This document shows, piece after piece, positions 35,475 to 46,265 of a stretch of DNA of 64,000 nt. The DNA is taken from NCBI GenBank assembly GCA_022410635.1, contig JAJVDF010000230.1, positions 1,747,136 to 1,811,135 of the forward strand, in the 5' to 3' direction. This stretch comes from Tretioscincus oriximinensis (lineage: Eukaryota > Chordata > Lepidosauria > Squamata > Gymnophthalmidae). The position numbers were made by a program, and so were the translations under genes. Below the pieces are notes generated by a model. It did not search any database. It saw only the letters and a list, made by a program, of their open reading frames with translations, and was not told where the DNA came from. Within the stretch, counting starts at the first letter, position 1; each line of letters opens with the position of its first letter.

Positions 35475-36090
35475 TCTGTCGTAACCCAGGCTGTCATGCT
35501 AGGAGATTCCCGCAGGGGAGCAAGAAGAGGAAGAAGAAATAACGGAGCTGATGCCTGTGGAGGCAGAGTCCGTCGTCTCTGCAGGATTAGAGCCAAAGGA
35601 AATAATGAATAGAATGGCTGGGGATTCACACCAAGGCCACCGGTTAGAGGTTCTCCAGTCATGGGAGGCCCTGCTACCTTCCTCTCCCCTTCATCCCCAG
35701 GAGCAATAGAGAAATAGGCTGCTGATCAGTCTGCAGCAGAGGAGATGCAGCAATAGACCAGCTGCTATAGGCAAGTTGGGCTTGGGGATGAGTCCTTGCA
35801 GGAGCAGGACTGAGGTATTATAGGTGTAAAGGATGATTGCACCTATAATAGTGGAGGTTTACTATATAGGTGGCCCAGAAACTAAGCTATTTTGTGATAG
35901 AAACATTGTATTTTTAGTTAGAAACCATTGGAGCTGTTGTACTTTCTGAGTCTGGNTTCCGTAAATCCTTGGTGTTCTGGAAACCTGTGTTTGGCTCTGC
36001 TCTTTGGGTTGGGTACAAGGCAGGTTTTAATATAATTTAGATCATGATCTAGCTTCCCTCAGTAGTTACCTTTGTTGTAACCCACGCCTC
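35475..36090. repeat. Possible solo LTR or related repeat
   Basis: TGTCGTAACCCAGGCTGTC at 35477 and TGTTGTAACCCACGCCTC near 36073 are direct repeats about 600 bp apart. The interior has a TATA-like ACTATATAGGTGGC and CTGTGTTTGGCTCTGC, features common in LTRs. I could not find a TG..CA boundary with a TSD, nor any internal coding sequence. The interior ORF at 35418-35612 is low-complexity. Confidence 0.3.
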
Positions 36091-36305
36091 TAGTTTGATC
36101 ATGTGCTCTGGCTGTGGCCAACCAACAATCCAGAGCACCGATCAGCAAGACATGAGCAGACATCTCTGCTTGCAATCTCCCAGCACCACTTCCTGCCATG
36201 GGTGCTAACCATCCACCCATGAAATCCAGCATTTATGNATGGGGAGGTATTATTTTATTAATTAGTTTCCATAGCTAATGGAAACTGGTATTGGTATTGA
36301 CCATA

Positions 36306-36376
36306 AGTGTCATCTCCAACAAAAGAAGAAAGTGAGATTAAGAAATTCTCAGACCTAAAGATCTGGTAAGAAAATC
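36306..36376. repeat. Unknown 70-bp dispersed repeat, copy 2
   Basis: Partner of 34430-34502. It sits between two complementary blocks: ACTGGTATTGGTATTGACC (36283-36301) and GTCAATACCAATACTC (36407-36422), preceded by TCCATAGCTAATGGAAAC and followed by TTCCATAGTTTCAAATGG. Here the repeat may therefore be part of the loop of a fold-back element of about 155 bp. Confidence 0.5.
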
Positions 36377-36660
36377 TAGATTCCATAGTTTCAAATGGTG
36401 TTGTAGTCAATACCAATACTCTTTTCATGAGGCAGGAAACTGAATAAGCTACTCCAGTTTTCCCCCCACAGTAATTGAGATAAAGAAATAGATCTAAATA
36501 TGCACTGTTCTACAGACCCTCTTTCCGTTTAAATGAGTTAATCATTTATTCAATCAAATAATCAGATATTTCATTAGGTCTTATTTCACATCCAAGTCTT
36601 ATTTTGTCACTCGTGTCAATTCAACAAAAGCTATAAAGAATGATAACTACAAAGCTAATA

Positions 36661-36735
36661 GTTCACAGAATCATAGAGCTGGAAAAGACCTCCAGGATCA
36701 TTGGGTCCAATGCCCAGGAGAAGATTCTTATTGAT
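36661..36735 (-). repeat. CR1 tail fragment (second subfamily)
   Basis: CAGAATCATAGAGCTGGAAA, then AGACCTCCAGGATCATTGGG and TCCAATGCCC is the reverse complement of a CR1 3' end of the ATTCTATGATT-tail type. It is distinct from the TTCTTATG-tail subfamily. Confidence 0.75.
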
Positions 36736-36783
36736 GGCAATAATATAAAGGTACAAGCNTTTTCACTTGTAAAAATTGCTTAT

Positions 36784-36985
36784 CATAAAAACAAAAGGAG
36801 CCTTGCTGAATCGGGCAGATCCCATCTAGTCTAGCATTCTGACCCACGGTGGTCCACCAGTTGCACTAGGACAGTCTCAAGCAGAAGGAAAAACTTTCAC
36901 CTGTTCTTGACTTCCTGTAAATGACATTTCAGCAATTCTTCTTATTTTCCCATCTTAATAGCTATTACTGCACACTGATACACTT
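36784..36985 (-). repeat. CR1 3'-end fragment
   Basis: CATAAAAACAAAAGGAGCC, TTGCTGAATCGGGCAGATCC, ATCTAGTCTAGCATTCTG and CCAGTTGCACTAGGACAG match the reverse CR1 3' end, followed by weaker 3' UTR similarity. It lies 50 bp from the other CR1 subfamily tail. Confidence 0.75.
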
Positions 36986-38187
36986 ATTTTACTTACAACG
37001 CTTATAGTTATTCCCATTAATAACTAATCATAAAAGCACTTCCATACCTATGCNTGTTCAAAGTTTTTTCACGAGCAATTACTAACTTGCAATATTCAGT
37101 AATTATATTCATTCCTAGATGGAATTAAATCTTCATGTCAGAGATAAAATGTCTGTCTGAATGGAAGGAAACTGGTAATTAGAATACATGAATACAGATG
37201 AGAAGTAAGTTTTTTGGCTTTGGTTTGTTTTTTGTTTGGTAAGGAAAGGCCTGAGTTCTTTTTTTAAAAAAAGTATGGCCAAGGGGATGCCATATAAAAT
37301 GGTGACAAATTGTGCACAGAAATATAATAATCTCATATCCGAACAAAGATTATTTTTAAGCAATATAGAGTTTTATGAGGAAAGGTACAGTTTTCCTTGC
37401 TCNAAGCAATCTGATGGCATTGTATCTTATTTTCCTTTATGAAGTACATTTGTTTAACTTTCTCTCGCTGGAATGTATGAATCAGAAGAACCATGACTTT
37501 ATNCTTTCTAATGATTCCCAGATAATCTAAGAAGGTATGGGATTCTAGTTACAGACACGCAGAATAAAAAACAGAACATACATTGANAGGCAACTTATAA
37601 TTAAACAGTTCATCTAACTGGATTTTGGAGAACACATAAATGCAAAGTCTTTTCAAAAAAAGCAACAGATGAAAAACTACTATAACATTGTAGATGCATT
37701 AACCTAGGCATATCTGAAATAAAATAAAACATTATGAGAAAAGCTGATACACTATAGCAGTGGACGTGCCATGCAACGACTATTCGTCCTCAAATGCAGG
37801 TAGGATGAGGCTGCTCTCTGGTGGCTTTAAAGACCTGCTAGTTCCCTGCAAAACAGCTATGGAGCTGGTAGATTCACCAGCAGAGATGATGACAGGAAAC
37901 TGCTGAGCACCCACAGACAAGTGTGTCAAATGCATATGTCTCTTGCATCCATTCCCATAAGGCTAAAGCAGACTTAGAGGTGTTACTATATTTGCAGAAT
38001 AGTGTGTTTTACCATTAATGATTTTAGGGAGTTATTACAACACATCAGATGTGTAATAACACTATTCCCATGTAAAGTGTGAAACAGTGAGCTTCTAAAA
38101 ATGCATTACTAAGTCTGTGAAATAGGATAAGTCTGTAACTTCATCACTATGTAGATAAATATAAATAGATCTGCACTTAGGCACTCC

Positions 38188-38290
38188 ATGCATCTGATGA
38201 AGCAAGCTTAGCCCATGAAGGCTCATACTATTTATCTCTTTTTGGATCCCCTTGCTTGTTGATACAAACTTCAATGGATATTTCTTTAAA
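38188..38290 (+). repeat. Penelope-like fragment, older subfamily
   Basis: CATGCATCTGATGAAGCAAG, CTTAGCCCATGAAGGCTCAT, then a diverged body and TTGATACAAACTTCAATGG / ATATTTCTTT. The 5' core is the canonical hammerhead CTGATGA (38194-38200); the second core is GAAG rather than GAAA. It is diverged from the other copies. Confidence 0.55.
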
Positions 38291-38867
38291 TTCTTAAACA
38301 ATAGCCTTTACTATTTCTCTGCTCTCCCTCCGACTGTTCTAGAATCAACGCTAGAACGAAATNATCACACAACACTTTCCTCCCTATAAATTTAAATTAA
38401 ACTCCATTTAAATTATAATTGGGCAGCCTACTTTTTTNAAAAAAATACAGTCAATTTTCAGTGTTTAGGCTGTCAGGCTTTGTTAGAATTGTGCCCCAGA
38501 AATCATTAAGCTTTTTTCAAAAAACCACCCTTTTCTGAGTTTACTCTCATTTACGTATAAGATAATGAGTTAAGCTATGAGTAAGACCTTGGGTAACAAA
38601 AGCCATATGTCTCTTTTTCCTTCAAGTTCCTGGCAAAGTACAACATCCAAACCTTCTATTCTGGCACAAGTGAACAGAATAAATGACTAGCTTAGATCAG
38701 CAAAAATGAAAACGACAGAGTGCATAAGGCAATTAATAGGTTTCCCTGAAAGCCTCTGAACATTTTTCTTTCCTTCTAGACATATCCCAGGAGTTACACT
38801 GAGAAAAAAAGTTTAAAAAAATCATTTACTTGTGCTGAATAAATATGAGCTGCTAATGCTGTTGNTA

Positions 38868-39060
38868 TGAGCCATCAAGTTAGGCTCTGGTGACAGCATG
38901 GACTGATGCTTAGTACCTGGAATGGCTTTAATAAAATTCAGTTTTTCCAAAGACGTTCCAGGAGTTTCCTTGGTAAGGTTTCCATGGCATCCCTTCATGT
39001 GTGCTAGATTAAATAATCTGGCCCAAGATCAAAGGGGTGACCAGAGGCACACATAAGGCA
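38868..39060 (-). repeat. Possible SINE, reverse
   Basis: TATGAGCCATCAAGTTAGGC then TCTGGTGACAGCATGGACTG resembles the 'GTCAAGT..GACTCCTGGCGAC' tail of tRNA SINEs. It is followed by TTCCTTGGTAAGGTTTCCAT, then CCAAGATCAAAGGGGTGACC, on the other strand. Heavily diverged. Confidence 0.45.
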
Positions 39061-39309
39061 GACAGCACATCCAGCCCCAATTCAGAGGCTGGGAATGAAA
39101 GGTGATTTAAAAGGGGCTTAGAGGTACATGAATCTCACCTTCCAATGAAACAGCCCTACTCCATGGCAATTGCAGACTTTTAGTGAATAAATTTCTCAGG
39201 TAACAGAAATTACATATTTTGTGCCATATAAGACATACTAATATATTAGTCCAATTATAAATAGTACCATAAATGGAAGGACTGAAGTCTAAGGCTTCAT
39301 GTGTTGGGT

Positions 39310-39384
39310 GGGAGGCTGTTTTACCGTGATTTGCTCTGAGACCCCTGGGTCCATAGAATATAAATATATAAGTAAATAAATAAG
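39310..39384 (+). repeat. L2-like LINE tail
   Basis: GGCTGTTTTACCGTGATTTG, then CTCTGAGACCCCTGGGTCC and ATA..AAATATATAAGTAAATAA fits an L2 tail ending in short A/T repeats. Confidence 0.5.
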
Positions 39385-40489
39385 ACCTTAGGGATGGTAG
39401 CGCTCATATGCGAGTGTTTCTAATCTGTAGTAAAAGCTACAAAATGCACTTCCAGAGTGCATCCNCTAGCCTTTAATATGAATTGGAGGTGGGATAGGGA
39501 CAATTAAACTCACATTTTGCCACATTTCAGCTGCTTTTTCTAATGTATTATGATATAGCCAAAGTTTCCAGTCAAAATTGAAAGATTTGGTATTAAATTA
39601 TTTCATAATAATTCATAATAATCTGAAATGGCAACAGGAGTTGAAACAAGCTCTTGCTACTTCAAGAATATTCCAGTGGTACTGAACTGCTTGATTTTCT
39701 GCTGTATTTTTTAATTAGGTGATTGTAGGGTATTGGAATATTAGCTCACACTTCAAGCTTCAGTTTAGAGCTAGAATGGGAAAATTCTATTTTACTGTAA
39801 CAGTGTAGATTTGAAATATCTAAGTTTGTACACACACACTATACATCACTCCCCAAAGGAATGTGGGAAGAGAAAACAACATTATCTCACCCTTTAAAAC
39901 CCAAAGCCAGTTTTAATATTATCCTGTCTTCCATTTCACAGTTGAAAATGTTGTAAGATTTTTTTCCAACACACACCCACTGTAGTGACACTGACCTCCC
40001 ATCATATCACATAACTCATGAGATGGGCAAAAACAACATTTTCCCTCCACTTGATGAACATATGGGAATCATTACTGGATTAAGCTGCTCTTTCTTAATC
40101 TTCATTTCAACAACCTACAAACGGGGCTCAGAAGCCTATTGCAATATAGAGGTGGAACAAGGCACCCATTCTAGACTCCTGTCTGTCCCATTCTTAAAGC
40201 GATCCAAGTGGGTGGCTGTCATCATTCACTTCTGTAATAAATTCTACAGGTGAATGAATGCTTTAGTAAAAAAAGATACACCCCATTACCAGGTCTATCT
40301 TTCTTGCCAATCAGCTACATAGATCTGATTCTCATGTTGAATAAGAAAGAGAAATTTTCTCTNGCCACCTTTTCCCACATTATAAAAAAATTTCATGATC
40401 TTTAATCGAACAGTTATCCTCAAACAGATCCACAAACCTTCAAGACAGATTAGGTCTGGATGTTGCAATCTGATCTTACCAGTGTTCCA

Positions 40490-40900
40490 CCACCTGAACA
40501 TCTTGATTATCTCTTTCTGCACTTTTCCCAGGTCCATAATATCATAATATCAGGCCTAGTAATCAGAAACGTACAAAACATTCCAAGTTTGGTCTCACAT
40601 TTGTAAAGAGTTACAATGTTTGTAGATTTATTTTCTGTTCCTTTTCTAGCTNTCTCTAGCACTGTAACTGCCTGCGTATTGGGTTGATCCCTTCACTGAA
40701 TTATTAACTAGAACTCTAAAGTTCCTTTCCTGGTCTATTACTCATCAGTCCAGATGTAGTTGAGGGTTATTTAAAACCAATGAACATCAATTTACACTTA
40801 CTAAGAAGCACATTTGTCACTTCTTTCCCAACCATGCAATATCAAGAGTCCCTCAGGAACGCTTCACAATCTCTTTTAGTTTTCACTACCTTGAAAACTA
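40490..40900 (-). repeat. CR1 3' UTR, diverged
   Basis: In reverse this follows the same 3' UTR pattern as 21715-22400: TTTCTGCACTTTTCCCAGG, AACATTCCAAGTTTGGTCTC, AGTTCCTTTCCTGGTCTATT, ATCAATTTACACTTACTAAG and AGTCCCTCAGGAACGCTTC. N at 40652. Confidence 0.6.
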
Positions 40901-42342
40901 CACTTTTTACTTCCTTGCAAAGGCTGAAACAATCAGCACTGAGAAAGTGAAATCCTGGTACATTTTTAAAACAATTGAGGGTTAAAGTGGGAGGTAAATG
41001 GGAAAAAACTGCTTTCTTTTCCAATGTTTCTATGTATTCAATGAATGATTTATTGTAACAAACCATTGAAAAGAATTCAATAATATATATATAGAAAAAG
41101 AAAACAATTGAGAACCAAAACAATAAATCCCATTGCACACATATCTTCTAGAACTTAGAGGCTGACTGTATAAAAGTATAGTTCCATTTTAGATAATCCC
41201 AGTAAGCTGATCAAGGAAACATCTTTTACAAAACAAGACAGAAGTAAATCAGAATCAGACAAAGCAGGAGAAATGTATAAAATATTAATGACCTTAAATG
41301 ATGGGATCAAAGAGGAATTACAAAGAACTTGAAGTGCGGATATCATATCAATTCAAGATGCCTCCCCAACATTGGTTCTATTACAGAATTTACTTTAAAT
41401 CCGGAATAATTCGCTTTCAGTTCTATCTCCACATACTTCATTGTTGCTTATGACTGTGCAGGAATATGCTATTCATNTTACATGTCTAACTATAATTTCC
41501 AAGATTCTATGTGTGCGTAGTTTCCTGATTCCACGTAGTTCCAAGAGCCAATGGAATTTTAGGTTTATCCTTGAAGTGTCATGATATCTAATATCCCTAT
41601 TAACGAATGCCCTACGAAGGCTATTTAGCAGATTTTAGAAATGTCCAATGTGAAATCTGGCAAAACGCAATGGCTGGAAAATCAGAGACCATGATAGGGT
41701 GGATTCTACATGACGTTCATACCATTGCAGAAAAAAATCATTGAAGCAGTAGATGAAATTTAATATATATAAACATAATCAGGTTAAAAAAAACAAGGAA
41801 GAAAACTCTACATAAATGTTCCCAAACTTCAAGTCGTTATGGATAATGTTGACATGTTTTTTCATAGAATCTGGGAGTCTGTCAATAGAGGAATACTGGA
41901 ACACTTAGAACAGGAGCTTAATGGACTGTTGGAAGTTAGAATTTCGTTAGCGAAAGAAATTTGCATCTTACATTGGTTTAGAGAGACCAGCATGATAAAA
42001 TAACAAATGTTAGATAAATGTTAACTTGTGCACAAGGGGTTCTGGTTTATATTAAACTATTTTCAGGGAGATTTTAGGATAAAGAAAGATATGAAAACTA
42101 AGTAGGCTAATGTTGGAAGATATACAGACTGAAAAGCAGAGTGTGAAATAATTAAATAAATTAAGAGTAATGTTCTAAATCAGTGCGGTCCAACCTTTTT
42201 GTACCCGAGGGCCGATCAAACATCACTGCAGGAGTGTGAGGGCCAGAGTGACATCACTACCTGCTCCGCCGCGGAAGTAACCCCAAGATTAACCAGTCGT
42301 TCTTAAATCTGTGAAGGTCTTAGATAGTTCTTAAATTGTAGA

Positions 42343-42600
42343 AGCAGCACTGAAAAGCAGGCAGAAATGCAACTGAGAGCCATTCTGCCAGAAAGAAAGA
42401 TGCTGCCCAAAGCAGCACTGAAAAGCAGGCAGAAGTGCAACTGAGCCATTCTGCCAGAAAGAAAGATGCTGCCCGAAGCAGCACTGAAAAGCAGGCAGAA
42501 GTGCAACTGAGCCATTCTGCCAGAAAGAAAGATGCTGCCCGAAGCAGCACTGAAAAGCAGGCAGAAATGAAACTGAGAACCATTCTGGCACTAGAAAAAC
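42343..42600. repeat. 66-bp tandem repeat, about 4 units
   Basis: Units start at 42343, 42411, 42477 and 42543, each opening AGCAGCACTGAAAAGCAGGC. Units 2 and 3 are identical (66 bp), unit 1 has a 2-bp insertion and unit 4 decays. Sixty-six is a multiple of three, which keeps all frames open (for example the minus-strand repeat FWQNGSVALLPAFQCCFGQH), so the ORFs here are a by-product. Confidence 0.92.
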
Positions 42601-42694
42601 TAGAACTCAACCAGCATTAGAAGTGATTTTTTATACATATAAAAAACATATGGTCAGCAGAAACCATTTCAAAAATGCAGATTAAACCAGATTA

Positions 42695-42860
42695 AATGGG
42701 AAAAATATAAAGCAAGGAGGAAAGAAAGACCCAAAGGGAGGTAGAGAGAGGAAGAAAAAAAGAAGGAATTGGGAAAGAGAAAAAAGAAAAAGGTGGATAG
42801 AAATAAAGAAGGAGAGAAAGAGAAGGGACAGAAAGGAAAGAAAGAAAAAGAAATGAAGGT
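42695..42860 (+). repeat. Polypurine (GGAA/GAAA) tract
   Basis: About 165 bp of almost uninterrupted A and G on the plus strand, inside the hAT element. Mirror-symmetric stretches could form triplex DNA. Confidence 0.8.
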
Positions 42861-42923
42861 AACTTACCTCGTGGCCTCCTCTCAGACTGCAGCCCAGCAG
42901 CAGCTTCTACCCTTGGCTCCGTC

Positions 42924-43048
42924 AGCAGCAGCCTCCACATTTTGCCACCCTGGGCAGCAGCTGCAGTAGGAAACCCCAGCAGGAAGCTCCTTCTTCTGGG
43001 GCCTTCTGTAGCTGCAGCCCAGGGTGGCAAAATATGGAGGCTGCTGCC
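42924..43048. repeat. Inverted repeat in hAT cargo
   Basis: Arms 42924-42979 and 42996-43048 share CAGCAGCCTCCAYATTTTGC, CACCCTGGGC and GCAGCT.CAG..GG..CCCCAG, with a 16-bp loop. Several mismatches are present. Confidence 0.75.
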
Positions 43049-44324
43049 ACCAGAACCCGGCAGCGCTAGGGAGTCAGTGGGCGGGGTGGATGGTGCCCGG
43101 TGGATGGTGCAGTGGGTGGCGCGGCAGGGGCCCAGCGAAGGCCAACAGATGGCGAGGTGGATGGCGCAGCNAGCGGGTGGTGGGGTGCCGAACGGGTGGC
43201 GCAGCGGGGACCCCGGAAGATGGCAGGGACTCGGCTCAGGGCGACAGCACACTCAGGNGCGGCGGCAAGCAGGGGCGGGGGAGAAATTTAAATTTGCTGC
43301 CTGCCCGCTGCCTTTATTAACGGCCAGCCACCTGCCTCACCTGCTCTAAATCCAGCCCTGTGCGTGCCATCAGGGAACCCTGTGCTGAGTGCTCACAGGC
43401 TGCCTGGCCCCTTCGCGGGCCAAAAAAATGGCTTGGCGGGCCGCATGCAGACCACGGGCTGCAGGTTGGACCACACTGTTCTAAATTAAAGTTAATAAGA
43501 TGGGAGTAGTTATTAGTTTTGTTTTATGTGTATTGGTGTTACATATGTGTTTTTCTGTTATTGTAATCTATGTGTACCCATTTACATCATATTGCATATT
43601 TGGCAATAACAAAATTTCCCCTAAGTTAGGAACTTCTTCAATGGTGTTGTTGCACCACCTATCACTTGAGGATGTATTCTATTAATTTTTATTCAATGTT
43701 GCTCTCACTTCCCTGGCTGACTGCATGTCTATTTATGGGGCGCGTCTGACTCATGATATGGAATTTCATAATGTTCATTTTATTGAGTAGAATTAGTACC
43801 CAAATATGGTCACTAATATGTTCTTCCTTATCTTCAGGCAATTTGTATATATGCCTCTAACATGCTTTCATTATCATTTGTATAAGGTTTTTAGATCAGA
43901 TTGCTATGTGGGGGAAAAAATACTCCAGTGGCAAGGTTACACATTTTCCTTATCACAAATAATGTNTTGATACAGATAATCCACAGCAACAATGCTCTGC
44001 AAGATGGGTATCAGCTTTTACGAAAATTCTATGTTTAAATAATACTTATGCACATGTGCTATTACATTACGAAAAAACAATCTCTTCCAAACCTCTGATA
44101 GTTTTTTCTTATGTGCAGGTTTTTAGTGCTGCTTTAATTGCTTGGCACAGTAATTTATGGAAGGCTTTTGTCAAATAATTTCCAAAATGCAAGAATCAGA
44201 TGGGATGCCATTCACTACAGAGTATGAAAAATAGCAGATTTTCACAAGGGTATTAGAGCCAACTCCAAACCTGGCTGGCCTACTTTGGCTCTGGAGTTCT
44301 TGATAGAATAAACCTTCTGCTAGC

Positions 44325-44595
44325 TGCCTTGGGCAGGGGGTGGCCCGAAGGCCACACGCGGCCCATCTACTATCTCTGACCAGCCTGCCNGTCTTAGATC
44401 AGAGTTGGGGGCGTGGTTTTACTGTTATATACAGTATTGGGTAGAAGTGAGTTAACTATACTGCTCAAAACACTTTCATATAACAGTTTATGTTAAGTGT
44501 TCCCTTAATTATTTTGAGCAGTATATATTAGTCTTGCCCTCTAAAACCATGCCAATTTCTCACGTGGCCCCTTGGGAAAATTAATTGCCACCCCT
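44325..44595 (-). mobile_element. hAT MITE, second copy, interrupted
   Basis: Reverse-oriented relative of 25083-25270: GCCTTGGGCAGGGGGTGGCC and CGAAGGCCACACGCGGCCC at one end, TTCTCACGTGGCCCCTTGG and GAAAATTAATTGCCACCCCT at the other. The middle retains TTATATACAGTATTGGGTAG. A Tc1-like MITE is nested at 44461-44521. TSDs are no longer readable. N at 44390. Confidence 0.82.
44461..44521. mobile_element. Tc1/mariner-like MITE nested in hAT
   Basis: Starts CTGCTCAAAACACTTTC and ends ..TTAATTATTTTGAGCAG with TA on both sides (44459-44460, 44522-44523). Removing it and one TA restores continuity with the uninterrupted hAT copy (..TTAATATAGTTAACTC.. read on the other strand), which dates it as the later event. 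Same family as 6182-6254. Confidence 0.85.
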
Positions 44596-44924
44596 ATAAA
44601 CAATACAAGACCAAGGAGCCAAGATCTTATCTAGACTTTATTACATCAGGCGAAACAGGCGGATTGCAAGGAGAAAGAGTTTAAAATTCAGTGCTGCTCC
44701 TGCAAATAGCTGGAAAATATATGGTGTACAAATTTTATTTATTTCAATTTTAGCTGATTTTATTTTACACACATATTTTTACACACTTCTGTCTTTAATA
44801 CTGTATTATGCAATGACTTAAATTTGAAGCAATGCATAAGTATTTTTAAAGAGGGCTCCCATTTCAACAAGATAGTATATGATAAATTCTGGAGGGAAAT
44901 CATTTAAGTTCTTCAAGAACTGTA

Positions 44925-45420
44925 ACAGAATTGAAAGGGACCTCCAGGATCATTGGATCCAACCCCCTATTCAATGTAGGAGTCACTAAAACATTCCAGA
45001 CAGATGGCTGTCCAGCCTCTGTTTGAAGACTTCCAACGAAAGCAAATTCACCACCTCCTGTGGCAACCTATTCTACAGGTTTATCACCCTTACTGTCAGA
45101 AAATTATTCCTGCTATCTAATCTATATCTACTTCTTTGCAGTTCCATCCCATTGTTTCTAGTCCTTCCATGTGCCAATGAGAACAATTCCGATCCCTCTG
45201 CTCTGTTGACAGCCCATCGGATATTTGTTGACAGCTATCAGGTCTCCCCTTAGTCTTCTCTTTTGCAGACTAAACAACCCTAGACCAAAGTACTGCAGAA
45301 AGGAATAATTATGTCATGTGATCCAATATTTTATGCTCCTCTTAATACATCCCAGGATTGTGTTTGCCTTTTTTGCAGCTGCTTCTACCAAAACACCCAG
45401 GAGAAGCTGCTTTTTCTTAA
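44925..45420 (-). repeat. CR1 3' region
   Basis: Reverse complement of a CR1 3' end: GACCTCCAGGATCATTGGAT, CAGATGGCTGTCCAGCCTCT, CACCACCTCCTGTGGCAACC, ATCAGGTCTCCCCTTAGTCT, then CTTTTGCAGACTAAACAACC and CCCAGGATTGTGTTTGCC. Same subfamily as 36661-36735 but longer. Confidence 0.85.
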
Positions 45421-46171
45421 AAAGTCAACTTTAAAAAGACCTGGCTTATGACACCCCAATATTCACAAATGTTCCCACCTACAGTGTTCTCTGCTCAGCT
45501 GTTACTACCATTATAGTTTTTCATATGAATATCACTGGAAGTTGCAATTTATAAGGTGCTAGAATGTCACACATTCAAATTTGAGAGGAAAACTAAGGTT
45601 GAACTTACAATACTTCTTGTTAATTTGACTGAATTAATGTAATCACTATTCAAATACCGCTTTTCTGAAGGCTTTAACTATGGCATTATGCACATAGTCA
45701 CAAAATGGGCCTTTCATCCACCCCAATCAATTCTCAAGCTCTGCAATTAACTTTAAGAACTGCCTAAAAGCATGAAAAACTGTGGTGAGATCCTGTCTAT
45801 TGGGTGCCCATCTGCTTGCAGTATTTGGGATTCTGCAAAACTCATTTATCAATTCAGCAATGAGAAGTATCTTTCCTTCTAAGACAATNCACAATACACT
45901 ATTCCAGTAATTTTCTTCTACCTTCTGCCTACACACAGACTCCTGCCCAAAATGACCCCTTTAAAATGAGTTTCAAGCAAAGTAGCCCCAGACCAACCCA
46001 ATGCATACAACAGCATTTATCCAAGTATGTAATGCAGAAATATAGGAGTATCAGCGCAAGGATTTATCACATACAGTGTAGCCCAGGCACATGTGTACTC
46101 CCCTTCTTTTATTCCCATNGCTGTCTAATGCAAACAGAATATTTCTGTTCTTTTAAACACTTCCCTTTTAA

Positions 46172-46265
46172 AATCAGGCTGCAGCATCTGGGTCTCCTCA
46201 ACATTNAAAACCAGTGTTTAAGGGGTAATCTGTATAAAATCATGCACTGGGTGGATAAGGTGGGG
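46172..46265 (+). repeat. CR1 ORF2 C-terminal fragment
   Basis: ATCAGGCTGCAGCATCTGGG, TCTCCTCAACATT(N)AAAACC, then AAATCATGCACTGGGTGG match the GLFSLERQ..YKIMHxMDKV segment. N at 46206. Confidence 0.7.

Larger units (their letters stand above)
42181..43478. mobile_element. Non-autonomous hAT with foreign-looking cargo
   Basis: Inverted ends CAGTGCGGTCCAACCTTTTT and (inward) CAGTGTGGTCCAACCTGCAG, with perfect 8-bp TSD TTCTAAAT at 42173-42180 and 43479-43486. The 5' end of about 110 bp and the last 130 bp are shared with the element at 59132-59974, but the interiors differ. The interior holds a 66-bp tandem repeat, a polypurine tract, a 55-bp-arm inverted repeat, and GC-rich minisatellite-like DNA (GGTGGATGG motifs) near 43080-43200. 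There is no transposase. Ns at 43171 and 43258. Confidence 0.93.

Noticed and set aside
35418..35612. Arg-rich ORF read as part of a retroelement gag
   Set aside because: The Arg run is a purine-rich low-complexity stretch, and no zinc-knuckle or protease motif follows. Only a possible solo LTR is offered, with low confidence.
42320..42610. Several minus-strand ORFs of 70-96 codons with repeated FWQNGSVALLPAFQ
   Set aside because: All are translations of the 66-bp minisatellite within a hAT element. The period being a multiple of three keeps them open; there is no independent evidence for a protein.
42692..43252. 186-codon minus-strand ORF, Pro/Ser/Leu-rich
   Set aside because: It spans the polypyrimidine tract and GC-rich cargo of the hAT element. 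Composition explains the openness and no domain is visible.
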